Below, piece by piece: positions 26,139 through 34,986 of a DNA stretch of 55,528 nt (within the stretch, counting starts at the first letter, position 1; each line of letters begins with the position of its first letter). The DNA lies in NCBI GenBank assembly GCA_020445565.1, contig JAGRGI010000118.1, positions 1-55,528 on the forward strand, given 5' to 3'. The position numbers were made by a program, and so were the translations under genes. This DNA is from Chromatiales bacterium (GTDB lineage Bacteria; Pseudomonadota; Gammaproteobacteria; JAGRCI01). The notes beneath the pieces were generated by a model, which was given only the letters and a program-made list of their open reading frames with translations, searched no databases and had not been told where the DNA came from.

Positions 26139-26211
26139 GGCCGGGTTGGAAGCGTTCATTCCATGCACTACAGGCGAATGTTGTACGAGTCGTTAGGGGC
26201 GGAGCTGGCAA

Positions 26212-27417
26212 ATGGTGGAGCGGAAAAAGGTACTTTTCGTATCGGAGGCGGTTACTCTGGCTCATGTCGTTCGGCCCGCGGTGCTTGCCAGTGCCCTGGA
26301 TTCGAGTCGCTACCAGGTTGAGTTTGCGTCTGACGATCGATATGGGTTCTGCCTGGAGGGCAGGGGGTTTACGACTCACCGGATTCATAGTAAATCTCCC
26401 CAGGCATTTTTGGATGTCTTATCCAAGGGGGCGCCTCTGTATAGCTATGAGGAACTGAAGGACTATGTCATGGAAGACCGCGAGTTGCTCAAGTCCGTTC
26501 GTCCCGATCTGGTGGTGGGAGATTTCCGCCTTTCATTGGCGGTGAGTGCGGCAGTGGAGGGCATTCCCTATGCTTCTCTTGTCAATGCGCACTGGAGTCC
26601 CTATTCAACCCAATCCCGTTTCCCTATCCCGGATCTGCCGCCGGTGCGGCTTTTCGGGTCTCGGGTGGTAGGTTTCTTTTTTCACTTGGTCCAAGAGTCC
26701 GTTTTCCGGCAGCACGCCAAGGCGTTGAACCGTCTGCGAAAAGAGTATGGGCTTGAAGTCCTTCCAGATTTGCGCGCAGCTTACACACATGGGGATCGGG
26801 TGTTGTATCTCGATGTGCCCGAGCTGGTGCCAACCGGCAATCTTCCCGCCAACCATCGCTATATCGGTCCTGTGCAGTGGGCACCGAAAATGGATTTGCC
26901 GAATTGGTGGGATGAACAGCCGACGGATCGACCTCTCGTGTACGTGACTCTGGGTTCGTCGGGAAAGGTGGATCTGCTACCAGCCGTATTACAGACGCTG
27001 GGGGCGCTGCCAATATATGGTTTGGTCGCCACAGCGGGACGAAAGCACATTGAGGAAGTGCCGGAAAACATGCGAGTCGTTGATTTTCTGCCTGGCGATT
27101 TGGCGGCGCGGCGAGCCGATCTGGTGATCTGCAATGGCGGTAGCGCTACTGTCTACCAAGCGCTCGGAGAGGGTACACCTGTGTTGGGAATAGCTTCCAA
27201 CATGGATCAGCACCTCACGATGGGATGCGTGGAAAAGGCGGGGGCAGGGGTACTGCTGAGAAGTGATGAATTTGAAGGTGGGAAGTTTGATCATGCCGTG
27301 AGGCGTATGCTCGATGAGGTGCAATTTGGCGCTGCGGCAGAGCGGGTAAAGGTTTGGTTTTTGGCTTACCCGGCAGAAGCACTCTTTACCGAGGTGGTTG
27401 CTGACATGCTTTCATGA
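26212..27417 (+). CDS. GT1-family (MGT/UGT-like) glycosyltransferase
   Basis: A 401-residue GT-B glycosyltransferase. The N-terminal acceptor domain begins KKVLFVSEAVTLAHVVRP, with an expected active-site His (His18). The C-terminal donor domain has VTLGSSG (near 243) and the UGT-type signature around CNGGSATVYQALGEGTPVLG (near 304-323), ending NMDQHL. Enzymes of this type glycosylate lipids or small hydrophobic acceptors. It lies 73 nt after the epimerase gene, probably in the same transcript, so its donor could be the 6-deoxy sugar made there (inference). The ATG has GGAG 9 nt upstream. A strong terminator follows. Confidence 0.85.
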   Translation: MVERKKVLFVSEAVTLAHVVRPAVLASALDSSRYQVEFASDDRYGFCLEGRGFTTHRIHSKSPQAFLDVLSKGAPLYSYEELKDYVMEDRELLKSVRPDLVVGDFRLSLAVSAAVEGIPYASLVNAHWSPYSTQSRFPIPDLPPVRLFGSRVVGFFFHLVQESVFRQHAKALNRLRKEYGLEVLPDLRAAYTHGDRVLYLDVPELVPTGNLPANHRYIGPVQWAPKMDLPNWWDEQPTDRPLVYVTLGSSGKVDLLPAVLQTLGALPIYGLVATAGRKHIEEVPENMRVVDFLPGDLAARRADLVICNGGSATVYQALGEGTPVLGIASNMDQHLTMGCVEKAGAGVLLRSDEFEGGKFDHAVRRMLDEVQFGAAAERVKVWFLAYPAEALFTEVVADMLS

Positions 27418-27437
27418 GGGTACGTAGGGAGGCAAAC

Positions 27438-27470
27438 AAAAAGAGGGGGGCCAGGCCCCCCTCTTTTTTT
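27438..27470. terminator. strong bidirectional intrinsic terminator
   Basis: The stem AAAAAGAGGGGGG/CCCCCCTCTTTTT (27438-27450 with 27456-27468) closes a CCAGG loop and is followed by a T run on the plus strand. On the minus strand TTTTTGTTTG follows. It serves both the GT1 gene and the convergent PEP-CTERM gene. A second perfect 9-bp hairpin, ATCCCCCGA/TCGGGGGAT (27477-27500), lies next to it on the PEP-CTERM side. Confidence 0.93.
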
Positions 27471-27511
27471 ACTGATATCCCCCGATAAATTTCGGGGGAT
27501 TGAGCGGTAGA

Positions 27512-28495
27512 TCAGCTCTTGCGACGGCGAGCAAATCCGATGCCGGCGAAGCCGAGACCCAGGAGAGCCAAGCTGGCGGGCTCAGGGATACCGGCGGTCG
27601 TGATCGGGCTGTTCGTGTCGGTTTGCAGAATGATGCTGTCACCGCCGACGACCAGACCGTTGACCGGACCCACTCGAGCGGTAGTGTCTGCAATACCACC
27701 CTCGGGGAAGCTCAGCGACGGATCAACCGTGGTGAACGGGGTGATCTGGGAGATGTTGTCCAGCAGGAAGCTGAGCACAGCCTGACTCGGGAAGAAGGCC
27801 GCGTTCACAGTGATGCTCGCTACCGTCAGAGACAGAGTCTCAGTCAAGCCGTTACCGACCACCGTCTCCGTGGCGCCCCAGCCAGCAGCGTTCGTGGGGG
27901 TAGCCGGAGTACTGCCGGCACTGCCCAGGAGGACGGTGCTGGAGGGATCTCCGACGCGGAAGTTAGAGAAACTGGCCGCGTTGGCTTCTTCCAGCACACC
28001 TTCCAAGATTAGAGTACCGTCGTCGAAACCCGTACCGGCCAAGTCATCGGAATTGGCCACGGCGTCATAGTAGACGCGGAAGAAGTTCGAGCCACCGCCC
28101 TTGAGCACCGAGTCGACGAAATCGAAACTGGCGGTGTTGCCGGTGATGGGGGACTGTATGAATTCGACCACGGTCTCCTGGAAACCGAACACATAGGTCA
28201 GTTCGCCGGTGGTGAGATTGGACTGGCTGACGCCGGCGCCCGTGAAGGCGCTCAGGCGGGCGTGGCCGAACACGTCGAAGTTGCAGTCGGGCTCGCCGGC
28301 AACGCAGCTGTTGGTGGCGAAGTTCAGGATCGCCGTGGTGCCGCCGACGGCCAAGGCATTGCCTTGCTGCCAGTCGAAGGCTTCGATACCGGTGATGGTT
28401 TCGCTGGGAGTCTTCAGCGTTGCGCCTTGGGCTGACATGGACAGGCCAAGACCGGCAACTACTGCAGCACTAATGATTTTCTTGCTGATAGTCAT
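27512..28495 (-). CDS. PEP-CTERM sorting-signal protein
   Basis: A 327-residue exported protein. The signal peptide (about 1-24, ending SMSAQG/ATL) is followed by a Gly/Thr/Ser-rich extracellular-type domain and the C-terminal tripartite signal: IPEPASLALLGLGFAGIGF, then ARRRKS. This is a textbook PEP-CTERM domain, recognised and cleaved by an exosortase at the inner membrane. A Cys pair (near NSCVAGEPDC) may form a disulfide. Function of the mature part unknown; such proteins often end up in the extracellular matrix or in flocs. It is monocistronic, with GAGG at 6 nt, a consensus sigma-54 promoter 90 nt upstream, and terminators on its 3' side. Confidence 0.93.
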   Translation of the reverse strand: MTISKKIISAAVVAGLGLSMSAQGATLKTPSETITGIEAFDWQQGNALAVGGTTAILNFATNSCVAGEPDCNFDVFGHARLSAFTGAGVSQSNLTTGELTYVFGFQETVVEFIQSPITGNTASFDFVDSVLKGGGSNFFRVYYDAVANSDDLAGTGFDDGTLILEGVLEEANAASFSNFRVGDPSSTVLLGSAGSTPATPTNAAGWGATETVVGNGLTETLSLTVASITVNAAFFPSQAVLSFLLDNISQITPFTTVDPSLSFPEGGIADTTARVGPVNGLVVGGDSIILQTDTNSPITTAGIPEPASLALLGLGFAGIGFARRRKS

Positions 28496-28586
28496 CTAGG
28501 ACCTCATTACGCTAGGTTTTTGCCAGGTGGATGTCTTGGGCGTCATCGTCCCCAGCGGGCTTCCGATTACGGTCACTCAATGGTAA

Positions 28587-28601
28587 GCAATGTGTGTGCC
28601 A
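28587..28601 (-). promoter_or_regulatory. consensus sigma-54 (-24/-12) promoter of the PEP-CTERM gene
   Basis: On the minus strand the sequence is TGGCAC-ACACA-TTGC, an exact match to the -24/-12 consensus with correct GG/GC spacing. Transcription would start near 28575, about 80 nt before the ATG at 28495. Sigma-54 control fits published work linking PEP-CTERM gene expression to RpoN and the PrsK/PrsR two-component system in floc-forming bacteria. Confidence 0.85.
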
Positions 28602-28618
28602 TGTTTCGCATATTTATT

Positions 28619-28631
28619 TAACTATATGATT
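28619..28631 (-). promoter_or_regulatory. IHF-like site upstream of the sigma-54 promoter
   Basis: On the minus strand AATCATATAGTTA matches the IHF consensus WATCAANNNNTTR with one mismatch. It lies in an AT-rich stretch 18 bp upstream of the -24 box, the usual place for the DNA bend that lets an enhancer-bound activator reach sigma-54 polymerase. Confidence 0.5.
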
Positions 28632-28929
28632 TATAGCTTTTTTATGTTGCCTGTTTGGTTGTGGAAGGACGTTCTGGCAGGTGAGATTAACGGACGTGTA
28701 AAAGAAATTGACAGGTGGATTCATACGGACGGCATGCGGATTCCGTGGTCGAGGGTCTGCTCGATGCCGCTGGCCCCCGATATTCGGCACATTCACTGGA
28801 ATTTCCTTGGTTTTCGCGGCGGTTCGGGAGGGTGCTGGTATCTGTGTCGGACGCTGAGAGCTGTAAAATATTCTGACATTTCTCTGTAAAAGCCCACTAC
28901 TGGAGGCCTTTACCCTCGCGCTGCACGGG

Positions 28930-31236
28930 CTAATCCGAGGCTGACTTCGCATTCCCCCTATTGCGGTCGACGGCAATCAGCAGTGGGGGCAGCAGGAAGA
29001 AGTCGGTGACCAGTGCCACAGCGATGGTGATTGCCGTCAACAGCCCGGTGGATGCATTCATCTCAAAGGCGGAAAGGGCCAGGGTGAGGAATCCGGCAAC
29101 CAGCACGACAGTCGTTACCAGCAGCGCATTGCCAACGGTGTCGAACGCATAGCGCACCGCCTCCAGAGGCGAGAAGTTACGCTCCTGGCGGGCGCGCAGG
29201 TATTTGCTGAGGAAGTGGACGGTGTCGTCCACCACGATACCCAAGGTCATCCCCATGACGATGGAGTGGGAGAGCCCGATCTGGCCGACGAAGATACCCC
29301 AGATGCCGAACGCCATGGACGCCGGAACCAGATTGGGTATGAGGCTCAGGAGCCCAATGGAGACGGATCTCAGGGCGAAGATCAGCAGAACGGAAATCAG
29401 TACCAAGGCAATCAAGGTCCCGGACAGCATGCTCAGGATGTTTCGCGCGCCGACTCTGGAAAACATCATAGTCGTGCCCGTGCCGGGGCTCTGGAGGGCA
29501 GGGGCGTAAGCGCGTAGCCAATCCTGAGTTCGTCGATCCAGATCCAGTAGTTCATTGGTGGACAGGCTGTGCAGGGAGACGGACACGCGAGTCGCCGATT
29601 TGTCGATGTTGATTTGGTTGTTCAGGTCCAAACCGTAGGGGAGCGACATTTCGTAAAGGAGAAGATATTGTGCGGCAAGTTCCTGACTTTCAGGGAGTTT
29701 GTACCATTCTGGCTGGTCACCGTGCATGTTTCGGTTGAGACGTTTGAGGATGTCGGCGATCGTATTGACATGCAGGACTTCGGGTTGTTGCCGTAGCCAG
29801 TTGGCAAAAGCGTCCAAGTGCGTCAGGTAGGCTGGATCTGCTATCCCACCGGACCTTCCTGCCGGTAGAGAGAACTCAATGGTGTAGATGCCGGTAAGAT
29901 TCTGGGTGGCGAAATCCGTATCCGCCCTGAACCGAATCGACTTGTCGAAGTACTTCACGAATTCGTCATTGAGTTCGTTTCGGGGGACCATCGCGATCAG
30001 TATCAGACACACCAGGGGCAGGAAAACCAGTAGCGCCTTGTAACGTCGCACGACAAACTCGCCAATATGATGGACGATGGCATTGTGGGCGGAATCACCC
30101 TTTCTGGCATTGGCCGGAAGAAGCATCATCAGTGCCGGCAGGAAGACAACGGAGAGGCCATAGGCGATCATCACCCCGATCGCGGTAATATTCCCTAAAT
30201 CGCGAAATGGCGGTGATTCGCTGAAATTCATGCTCAGGAAGCCAATGGCTGTGGTCGCGCTGGTGATGAACACGGGTTGAGCGTTGATGCGGAGGCTCTC
30301 CAGCATGGCTTCACGGCGCGGACGTCCGCGATAGAGATTATGGAAATAGGTCATCAGCAGATGGACGCTATCGGCGACTGCCAATGTCAATATGATGGTC
30401 GGTGCCGACATGGTCGGTGCCGTCAGCCCTATCCCCGCATAGCCTGCCATGCCCATTGCCGCCACAACGGAGAACACCAGAACCAGAACCACGGCAAAAG
30501 TGGCGCTCCATTGCCTGAGCAATAGGGTCAACACTGCCAAGATGATGAGGAACATGGTGGGCACCAGGGTGCCCAGGTCGTGGGCAGTGGCCTCGGCAAA
30601 GGTGGCGTCCATGATGACGATGCCGGTTATGTAGATGGGGATATCGGGGTAGCTTGCCTCGAACCACTCGACGATGCCTCGAACATAGTCGGCTACCTTG
30701 GGCAATTCGCTCTGCGGGTCCTCGCCCGGCATCTCCATGCTCACCAGCACGCCGGTAACGGCGCCGTCGGGTGAGAGAATGCGGTTTACCAGCAAGGGTT
30801 CGTGGGTGGCGGTTTGACGGATAGCGGCGATATGCTCATCCGTCAGGGTGTCGGTATCGTCGTAGAGGGGGGCGACGACCAAGTCGTCTTCTTCGGCATA
30901 GGTGTGCTGGTACGTTGATAGCGAATCGGCCCGGCGACTGAACGGGATCTGCCACGCCTTCTCCGAGAGCTGTTGGATCGCTCCAAGGGTAGGCCGAGTG
31001 AACACATTTTTGTCGTTGGGGGCCAGGACGAACAGGATGCTGTCGTTTTTCGAATAGGTGGCCTGAAGGTTTTCGAAGGCTTGCAGGTCCGGGTTCGAGT
31101 TGTCGAAGAAGACCTTGTAACCGGTGATGAATCGCAAGCGATCGAGACCGGAGGCGGCCAGGATTACCAGAGCGATTACGAGTGCCAAGGTCAGCCAAGG
31201 CCGGTCTACGATACGTTCGAACACGCGGGGGCTCAT
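28930..31236 (-). CDS. RND-superfamily exporter (MMPL/HAE-type, sterol-sensing-like)
   Basis: A 768-residue inner-membrane protein with the duplicated RND plan: one helix, a periplasmic loop of about 190 residues, five helices, then the same again. Helix blocks lie near 14-32, 225-385, 408-425 and 610-760. Conserved helix-4-type motifs include LTLAVADSVHLLMTYFHN (about 285-302) and GMTLGIVVDDTVHFLSKYL in the second half. Both carry the Asp residues used for proton coupling. It belongs to the predicted exporters of the MMPL/RND superfamily rather than the drug-efflux HAE1 group; no membrane-fusion or outer-membrane partner gene is nearby. GTG at 31242 is possible, but AAGG is spaced for ATG 31236. 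Substrate unknown, possibly a lipid. Confidence 0.88.
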   Translation of the reverse strand: MSPRVFERIVDRPWLTLALVIALVILAASGLDRLRFITGYKVFFDNSNPDLQAFENLQATYSKNDSILFVLAPNDKNVFTRPTLGAIQQLSEKAWQIPFSRRADSLSTYQHTYAEEDDLVVAPLYDDTDTLTDEHIAAIRQTATHEPLLVNRILSPDGAVTGVLVSMEMPGEDPQSELPKVADYVRGIVEWFEASYPDIPIYITGIVIMDATFAEATAHDLGTLVPTMFLIILAVLTLLLRQWSATFAVVLVLVFSVVAAMGMAGYAGIGLTAPTMSAPTIILTLAVADSVHLLMTYFHNLYRGRPRREAMLESLRINAQPVFITSATTAIGFLSMNFSESPPFRDLGNITAIGVMIAYGLSVVFLPALMMLLPANARKGDSAHNAIVHHIGEFVVRRYKALLVFLPLVCLILIAMVPRNELNDEFVKYFDKSIRFRADTDFATQNLTGIYTIEFSLPAGRSGGIADPAYLTHLDAFANWLRQQPEVLHVNTIADILKRLNRNMHGDQPEWYKLPESQELAAQYLLLYEMSLPYGLDLNNQINIDKSATRVSVSLHSLSTNELLDLDRRTQDWLRAYAPALQSPGTGTTMMFSRVGARNILSMLSGTLIALVLISVLLIFALRSVSIGLLSLIPNLVPASMAFGIWGIFVGQIGLSHSIVMGMTLGIVVDDTVHFLSKYLRARQERNFSPLEAVRYAFDTVGNALLVTTVVLVAGFLTLALSAFEMNASTGLLTAITIAVALVTDFFLLPPLLIAVDRNRGNAKSASD

Positions 31237-31304
31237 GGTCACGCCTTAATGAATAGTGGTTGCGCCGCTTGTTGAATCGGTGGCTGGAAGCGTCGGACAG
31301 GCCC

Positions 31305-32363
31305 CTAGATCATCAGTTTCTTCAGCGGCAATCGGGTGGAGCGGGCCTTCGGTGCCGGCCCGGCGCCGATTCGACCTGTCCAAACGCCCTGAGCCGCGAC
31401 AGGTTCACCCCAGATCCGCTCTAGTTTGTCGGGCAGTGCCAGTGCCCGCTGCCATGCCGATTCGACCACCGTGAAGCGCTTGTTCCGGCGGGCGTAGTTG
31501 GCGAAGATCAGTGGCGTCATTTCCGGCTGGCAAAACAGGCCCAGTTCGGTGGCGGTCAACCAGAACCGTTGCATGGCCCTGCCGGCTTCCACGTAGTCAT
31601 CCGTGCTCTGCGGCGTTTCCCTGTCGTAGATCCAGAAATGGCCGGCGCAGGCAAGGGCCGGACGGTAGTCCAGCGTAATCCTGGGCATGACCGTACCGGC
31701 CATGAAGCGGTTCATGAAGGCTACCCGTTTCCAGTCGCCCAGGGTCCAGCGCATCATCTTCAGCGTCATCGGGTCCAGACCAACGGCCTGATCCGGTATT
31801 CGATCCTCGCTCTGGTTTTTGTTCCATTCGATGATGTGCTGGTGAACCGTGAAGGCTTCGGGCGTCGTCAGACGAATTTCTGCACTGAAAAACAACAGTT
31901 TGGCGATCTTTTTCCGCTCTGCCGGGGTCTCTTTCCAGGCGATGCGGAAGCGTGGGTCAACCGCCGCTTCCAAGGCCGAGCGTTCGTCATCCGTCAATGG
32001 CCTTGTGCTCATCGGACGGCGCTGGGTAACGCGTCGGGTGATTGAGTCGAGCAGCGGATTCGACTTGGTTGCCGGATCGGGGATGAAACGGACATCGAAC
32101 GTGGGCCTGTCTGCGGGAGCGTCCAGCCGGCGGGACACCTCGGTTCGTGCCCCTTGGCCGCTGGCGGCGATCGACATGGTCTCCAGCAATGCCCCGAGGC
32201 CGATGTGGCTCGGGTGGCCGTCGATGTCGTAGACGACCCAGTCCTGGGTATCGTGCCCATGCACCACGACGTGGTCGGGGTCGACGACTTCGAAGCGCCA
32301 CGGTTGCGTGTTGTCGCCGCTGGGCGCCCAGCGAGAGAGATCCAGGATCGCTTCGATATTCAT
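31305..32363 (-). CDS. nitroreductase-family protein
   Basis: About 352 residues with a nitroreductase-like fold. The FMN-binding start is SRWAPSGDNTQPWRF (near 8-22). The C-terminal half, around EAGRAMQRFWLTATELGLF, matches the helix that packs over the flavin. It is longer than typical nitroreductases (about 200 residues) and resembles the extended group that includes MoeY-like proteins. The reaction is unknown. The frame extends to TTG 32387, but ATG 32363 with GGTGG upstream is preferred. It lies between a FimX-like gene and an RND exporter on the same strand, with 68-144 nt gaps, so co-transcription is possible but not evident. Confidence 0.75.
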   Translation of the reverse strand: MNIEAILDLSRWAPSGDNTQPWRFEVVDPDHVVVHGHDTQDWVVYDIDGHPSHIGLGALLETMSIAASGQGARTEVSRRLDAPADRPTFDVRFIPDPATKSNPLLDSITRRVTQRRPMSTRPLTDDERSALEAAVDPRFRIAWKETPAERKKIAKLLFFSAEIRLTTPEAFTVHQHIIEWNKNQSEDRIPDQAVGLDPMTLKMMRWTLGDWKRVAFMNRFMAGTVMPRITLDYRPALACAGHFWIYDRETPQSTDDYVEAGRAMQRFWLTATELGLFCQPEMTPLIFANYARRNKRFTVVESAWQRALALPDKLERIWGEPVAAQGVWTGRIGAGPAPKARSTRLPLKKLMI

Positions 32364-32507
32364 GCAGGGGCCACCGTTGACCGGCAATTCTCAGGTTGGG
32401 AAGGTATTTGCCCGGCGATTCGCCGGAAATTACCCTCGAAGTGTAGTCCAAGTCTCGCAACGGCCCGCCGGACAGCATCCGCCGCGGGGCCACGGGTGTG
32501 ATGTGGA

Positions 32508-34586
32508 TCAGCCGGCCATCATGCTGAAATCGTAACTCAGGGACTCGGTGGGTTCTTGCAGGAAATAGCCCTGGATGTAGTCCACGCCGATATTCCAAAG
32601 CGGCGCCAGCACGTTGGCGTCCTCAACGGATTTGGCGATGGTGAGTATATTGCGGTCGTGGGCCACGGCATTGAGGTCGCGCAGCGTGTCGACGGTATCG
32701 CCACCGCGGGAATTATCGTTCACCAGGGCCAGAGTCCCGTCCAGTTTCAGGAAATCCAAGGGCAGATTAGAGGCGAGCTTTTGCGTGTCCGCACTGCTGC
32801 CATGCTGATCCAGGGCGAAGCGGCAGCCGATCTTATGCAGGTCTTTGATGAATTGGTCGGTCTCCTGGAGCCGGTTGATGACCTCGGAGTCGCGCAGTTG
32901 CAGTATCAGCGAATCGGGGGGAAGACGCTGCGATATCAGCTGCTGGCGAATCCAGTCGACGAAATCGCCGGATCGTAGCGTATCGACGGAGACCTTGATG
33001 AAGAAGCTCATCGGCCGCCCGGCCCGGTGTTGTTCCGCCAAAGCCACGGCGGAATGCTTGACTACCCAGCGGTCCACCAGATGGATCAGGGCATTTTCCT
33101 CTGCCACCGGCACGAAGGAGTCGGCGGCCAGAAATTGGCCCTTGTCATCGGGCATCCGCAACAATACCGCATAGAATTCGGACCCACCTCCCTGGAGACT
33201 GACAATGGGTTGGTAGACCAGGCGGAATTGGTTGCGGCTGAGGGCGGCCTGGAGCAGGGATAGATAACGGGTTTCCCCCGCGGAGTCGATGCCTCGGTTG
33301 CCGAGCGGGTCATAGACTTCCAGACGATCGCCGCCATCCGCTAGCGCCGAGTTGCAGGCGGTGATGGCGCGAGAAAGAAATTCCTGGGAATTGGCTACAC
33401 GCTTGCCGCGAAAGGCGATGCCGATACTCACCGAAGGCAGGAAGTCCCGGGTGCCTTCCGTGTCCATCTTCTTGGCCGCGCCGAGCAATTGCGAGGCAAG
33501 TTCGTGAACTTCAATATTTGCGCGGTTTTGGGACAATACGACGAATTCATGATTGCCAAAACGGGCAATTTCGTCGCATTTGCCGCACAGATCCCGCAGG
33601 GTTTCGCTGAAAGCCACCAGCAGCCTGTCGCCGGCTTCAATCCCTTGGGCCTCGGTGTATTCGCGGAAGTCGTCCAGTTCCATGTACACCAGGGTGAATT
33701 GGGATGCGTCAACGTCGGGCGAGTCGAGCATTTTCTCCAAGTCCCGCATGAAGCTGTGACGGTTCATCAGGCCTGTCAACGGGTCCTGGTTGCTGAGGAA
33801 CTGGATCTTCTCTTGCAGTTCCCGGCTCTGCCCCTCGTTGCGGATCAGCAGCAGCGTGCAGTTCTCGCCGTCGAAACGGGCGGGATACAGCTCGAAACGG
33901 GCCGGGAAGCTGGCGCCGTTGGCTCCCATGCCGTGCAGTTCGAGGCTGTTTTCACCTGATTTTCCTTTCTGGTATGCCTTGAAAAACTGTTTGAATGTGC
34001 CCTGATCTTCATCGGCAACCACGTCCATTACGGGAATGCCGTAGAGTTCGTCCCCGCCCTTCATGCCGAACATCTCCAAATATGCCTGATTGGCATAGAT
34101 ATGCATTCCGTCCTGGATGTAGGTAATGGCGTCGGTGGAGCGGTCCATGAAGCTGCGGCAGCGGGTTTCGCTCTCGTCCAGCCGCTGTTCGACCCGTTGC
34201 AGGGCGCGCCGCGTGCTGAGGTCATCAATCTCCTTGCGGACAATGAATTGCAGTAAAGAGATTTGCTCTTGGTCGATGAAAGCCCTTGCGCCGGCCCGCA
34301 TGGCGCTAAGGCACTGGTTGTGGTCGCCTGATGAGCCGAGCACGATGACCGCTGCATCGCTGCCGGTCTCACGAAGCATGATCATGACTTGTTCAAGGGG
34401 TATGGATGGCGGATCGACGGTGAACAGAACGAGGTCGACCTCGTCCTCGTTCAGATGCTCCGCTACGTCATCGGCGTCCGCGGCGTTTATCCCGTGGGCA
34501 GGGATGCCTGCGTTGCGAAGGTCGCTGAGGTATTTTTGCGCGACATTACGTCCGGAGTTGATGACCAGTATGTTGACCGTTTCCAT
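32508..34586 (-). CDS. FimX-like degenerate REC-PAS-GGDEF-EAL c-di-GMP receptor
   Basis: A 692-residue cytoplasmic protein with a receiver-like domain (5-120), PAS (140-250), GGDEF (265-430) and EAL (440-690). All catalytic signatures are degraded. The receiver lacks the acceptor Asp (DLVLFTVDP), GGDEF reads GNHEF (344-348), EAL reads AVL (473-475), and the metal-binding DDFG reads LDQHG. Length, domain order and degeneracy match Pseudomonas FimX (691 residues, EVL), a c-di-GMP receptor that promotes type IV pilus assembly. Likely a non-enzymatic effector; binding ability is inferred. The frame extends upstream to 34763, but that part lacks domain character and ATG 34586 begins the receiver fold. 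A PilZ-like gene is next upstream. Confidence 0.88.
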   Translation of the reverse strand: METVNILVINSGRNVAQKYLSDLRNAGIPAHGINAADADDVAEHLNEDEVDLVLFTVDPPSIPLEQVMIMLRETGSDAAVIVLGSSGDHNQCLSAMRAGARAFIDQEQISLLQFIVRKEIDDLSTRRALQRVEQRLDESETRCRSFMDRSTDAITYIQDGMHIYANQAYLEMFGMKGGDELYGIPVMDVVADEDQGTFKQFFKAYQKGKSGENSLELHGMGANGASFPARFELYPARFDGENCTLLLIRNEGQSRELQEKIQFLSNQDPLTGLMNRHSFMRDLEKMLDSPDVDASQFTLVYMELDDFREYTEAQGIEAGDRLLVAFSETLRDLCGKCDEIARFGNHEFVVLSQNRANIEVHELASQLLGAAKKMDTEGTRDFLPSVSIGIAFRGKRVANSQEFLSRAITACNSALADGGDRLEVYDPLGNRGIDSAGETRYLSLLQAALSRNQFRLVYQPIVSLQGGGSEFYAVLLRMPDDKGQFLAADSFVPVAEENALIHLVDRWVVKHSAVALAEQHRAGRPMSFFIKVSVDTLRSGDFVDWIRQQLISQRLPPDSLILQLRDSEVINRLQETDQFIKDLHKIGCRFALDQHGSSADTQKLASNLPLDFLKLDGTLALVNDNSRGGDTVDTLRDLNAVAHDRNILTIAKSVEDANVLAPLWNIGVDYIQGYFLQEPTESLSYDFSMMAG

Positions 34587-34986
34587 GCCTATCGTCGAAC
34601 TGCATTGGTGATGGCTTGGTATGGAGCGGTATCGCCTGCCGGAGCCCTGGAGGCAAATCCAGGATCTGCCCAGGTCCACGCGACCCATTCCATGGTTTAT
34701 GCGGGGCACCCGATGTCCAGAGTCGCATTTCGCCGTGCGATCCTGCATGTGCTCCCGCCACACTCACAGTTGCGGCTATGTTGTTTCCCGCCAAGGATGG
34801 GCTGCATGCCAAGTCGGTTTTGCAGTCGTTATCCACTCCCGGGAGTGTTTGTTTCTACCTTAGTTTAGCAAGATCGCCGATATTTCCCATTATCGGCTCA
34901 GCTGACAGTTGTGCCCTTTTTTCTCTATGCGGACGCCTGCCGGGTTATCGGCTCGTGTATAGGGTGAGACCGTTGCAGGCTGTCGC
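34587..34986. other. intergenic region upstream of the FimX-like gene
   Basis: 400 nt without a credible gene; several overlapping plus-strand frames lack ribosome binding sites. It holds a perfect 14-bp palindrome, CACTCCCGGGAGTG (34834-34847), which could be an operator for the FimX-like gene. It also holds a hairpin GCCGATA/TATCGGC (34876-34882 with 34891-34897) that may mark the end of the PilZ-like transcript. Confidence 0.4.
34834..34847. promoter_or_regulatory. 14-bp perfect palindrome, possible operator
   Basis: CACTCCCGGGAGTG is fully self-complementary and lies in non-coding DNA about 250 nt upstream of the FimX-like start. Its symmetry suits a dimeric regulator. No regulator can be named, and a palindrome of this length could occur by chance. 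Confidence 0.25.

Larger units (their letters stand above)
28496..28929. other. regulatory region between the PEP-CTERM gene and the RND exporter gene
   Basis: 434 nt that serve as leader, promoter and upstream control region of the PEP-CTERM gene on the minus strand. The RND gene ends at 28930 and points into it. Open frames here (for example 28590-28889 on the plus strand) lack ribosome binding sites and family resemblance. AT-rich sequence is concentrated at 28602-28660, just upstream of the sigma-54 promoter. Activator sites would be expected at 28650-28800, but I could not recognise a binding motif. Confidence 0.5.

Noticed and set aside
28590-28889. 99-codon plus-strand ORF between the PEP-CTERM and RND genes
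   Set aside because: It covers the sigma-54 promoter and IHF-like site, has no ribosome binding site and no family resemblance.
34587-34763. 59-residue N-terminal extension of the FimX-like protein
   Set aside because: Low-complexity sequence with no domain; the receiver fold begins at the ATG at 34586 and the resulting length matches FimX.
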